Part shown: positions 41,661 through 41,888 of the stretch, one piece after another
Numbering within the stretch: the first letter of the stretch is position 1
Layout: each line of letters begins with the position of its first letter
Assembly (NCBI GenBank): GCA_937921485.1
Contig: CAKZSV010000021.1
Span: 1-41,888 of the forward strand
DNA: 41,888 bases
DNA from: an uncultured bacterium
GTDB lineage: Bacteria > Spirochaetota > UBA4802 > JAGODF01
Direction: 5' to 3'
Notes under the pieces: model-generated
What the model saw: only the letters and a program-made list of their open reading frames with translations
Database searches by the model: none
Told to the model about the DNA's origin: nothing
Translations under genes and position numbers: made by a program

Positions 41661-41888
41661 ATGAATATCGACACCACCTACGTGATGTGCGAGGACGTTA
41701 TTGCACTGCTTGCTGAGGCAGAAGACAAGACGAAGCGTCCCCAAGAAGAGCTGCTCGTGCTTGCCATGCGCATGATGCTGAAGGACAGTGAAAACTATTA
41801 TCGCCCGGATGGCCGCATTGAGTATCAGAAGCGCATTGATACAGAAACCGGCGAAAAGATTACAAAGCATCGCGTGAAGATGCGGATA
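41661..41888 (+). CDS. Putative double ribbon-helix-helix protein, paralogue B (3' end outside window)
   Basis: The first 76 codons are visible; the frame is open at the window end. The protein starts TTYVMCEDVIALLAEAEDKT and continues ELLVLAMRMML, DGRIEYQKR and HRVKMRI, aligning along its whole visible length with the protein at 39185-39670 (about 35% identical by eye, GRIEYQKR unchanged). The second ribbon-helix-helix unit would begin where the window stops. AAGGAGG lies 5 bases before the ATG. Its leader matches that of comM. Confidence 0.75.
   Translation, partial: MNIDTTYVMCEDVIALLAEAEDKTKRPQEELLVLAMRMMLKDSENYYRPDGRIEYQKRIDTETGEKITKHRVKMRI

Overview
This is a bacterial chromosomal window of moderate GC content whose genes are mostly packed into tight same-strand runs. 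No rRNA, tRNA or CRISPR array was seen. The best guess for the source is a diderm spirochaete, possibly a deep-branching or uncultured Leptospira-like lineage. The clues are the order hrcA-grpE-dnaK-dnaJ behind a perfect CIRCE element, a 269-residue charged protein of a kind I associate with spirochaetes, an outer-membrane barrel fused to FlgD-like Ig domains and an OmpA domain, a TonB-like protein, relaxed lipoprotein boxes, and PAS/GAF-rich sensor kinases. This is inference; no marker gene in the window settles it.

Layout. 1-258: the end of an unknown gene. 435-4786 (minus): a GH20 hexosaminidase, a lysophospholipid acyltransferase and an inositol-phosphate synthase. 5147-11164 (plus): the charged protein, then the CIRCE-controlled heat-shock genes. 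11230-19943 (plus): a TonB-like protein, then a tightly coupled run encoding a YhaO/SbcD-like nuclease, a membrane-anchored YhaN/Rad50-like ATPase, a TPR protein, the barrel-FlgD-OmpA protein and a HAD phosphatase. 19964-22796 (minus): a STAS-domain protein and a MoxR/CoxE-type pair, with a fragment of a cation-exchanger gene beside it. 23003-32803 (minus): argG, an acyl-CoA-dehydrogenase-like protein, two paralogous multi-domain histidine kinases, a lone receiver and a receiver-HD-GYP protein. The four signalling genes overlap end to start and look like one phosphorelay ending in cyclic-di-GMP hydrolysis.

From about 32.9 kb the window turns into an accessory zone. It holds two 113-bp MITE-like repeats, each flanked by TTAT; half of another copy lies between hrcA and grpE. 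Next come two decayed genes with two frameshifts and one in-frame stop between them, a 28-bp palindrome, and a papain-like protease translationally coupled to a chagasin-type inhibitor. comM follows, then a protein with two predicted ribbon-helix-helix motifs, a sigma-54 promoter driving a 65-residue cysteine-rich protein, a secreted lipase, and a second double ribbon-helix-helix paralogue cut by the window end. The leaders of comM and of that last gene share a 25-base identical core at almost the same distance from their start codons.

The strongest candidates for something undescribed are this comM/ribbon-helix-helix shared leader and protein family, the sigma-54-controlled cysteine-rich protein, the protease-inhibitor pair, and the divergent Mre11/Rad50-like pair with altered motifs in both subunits.
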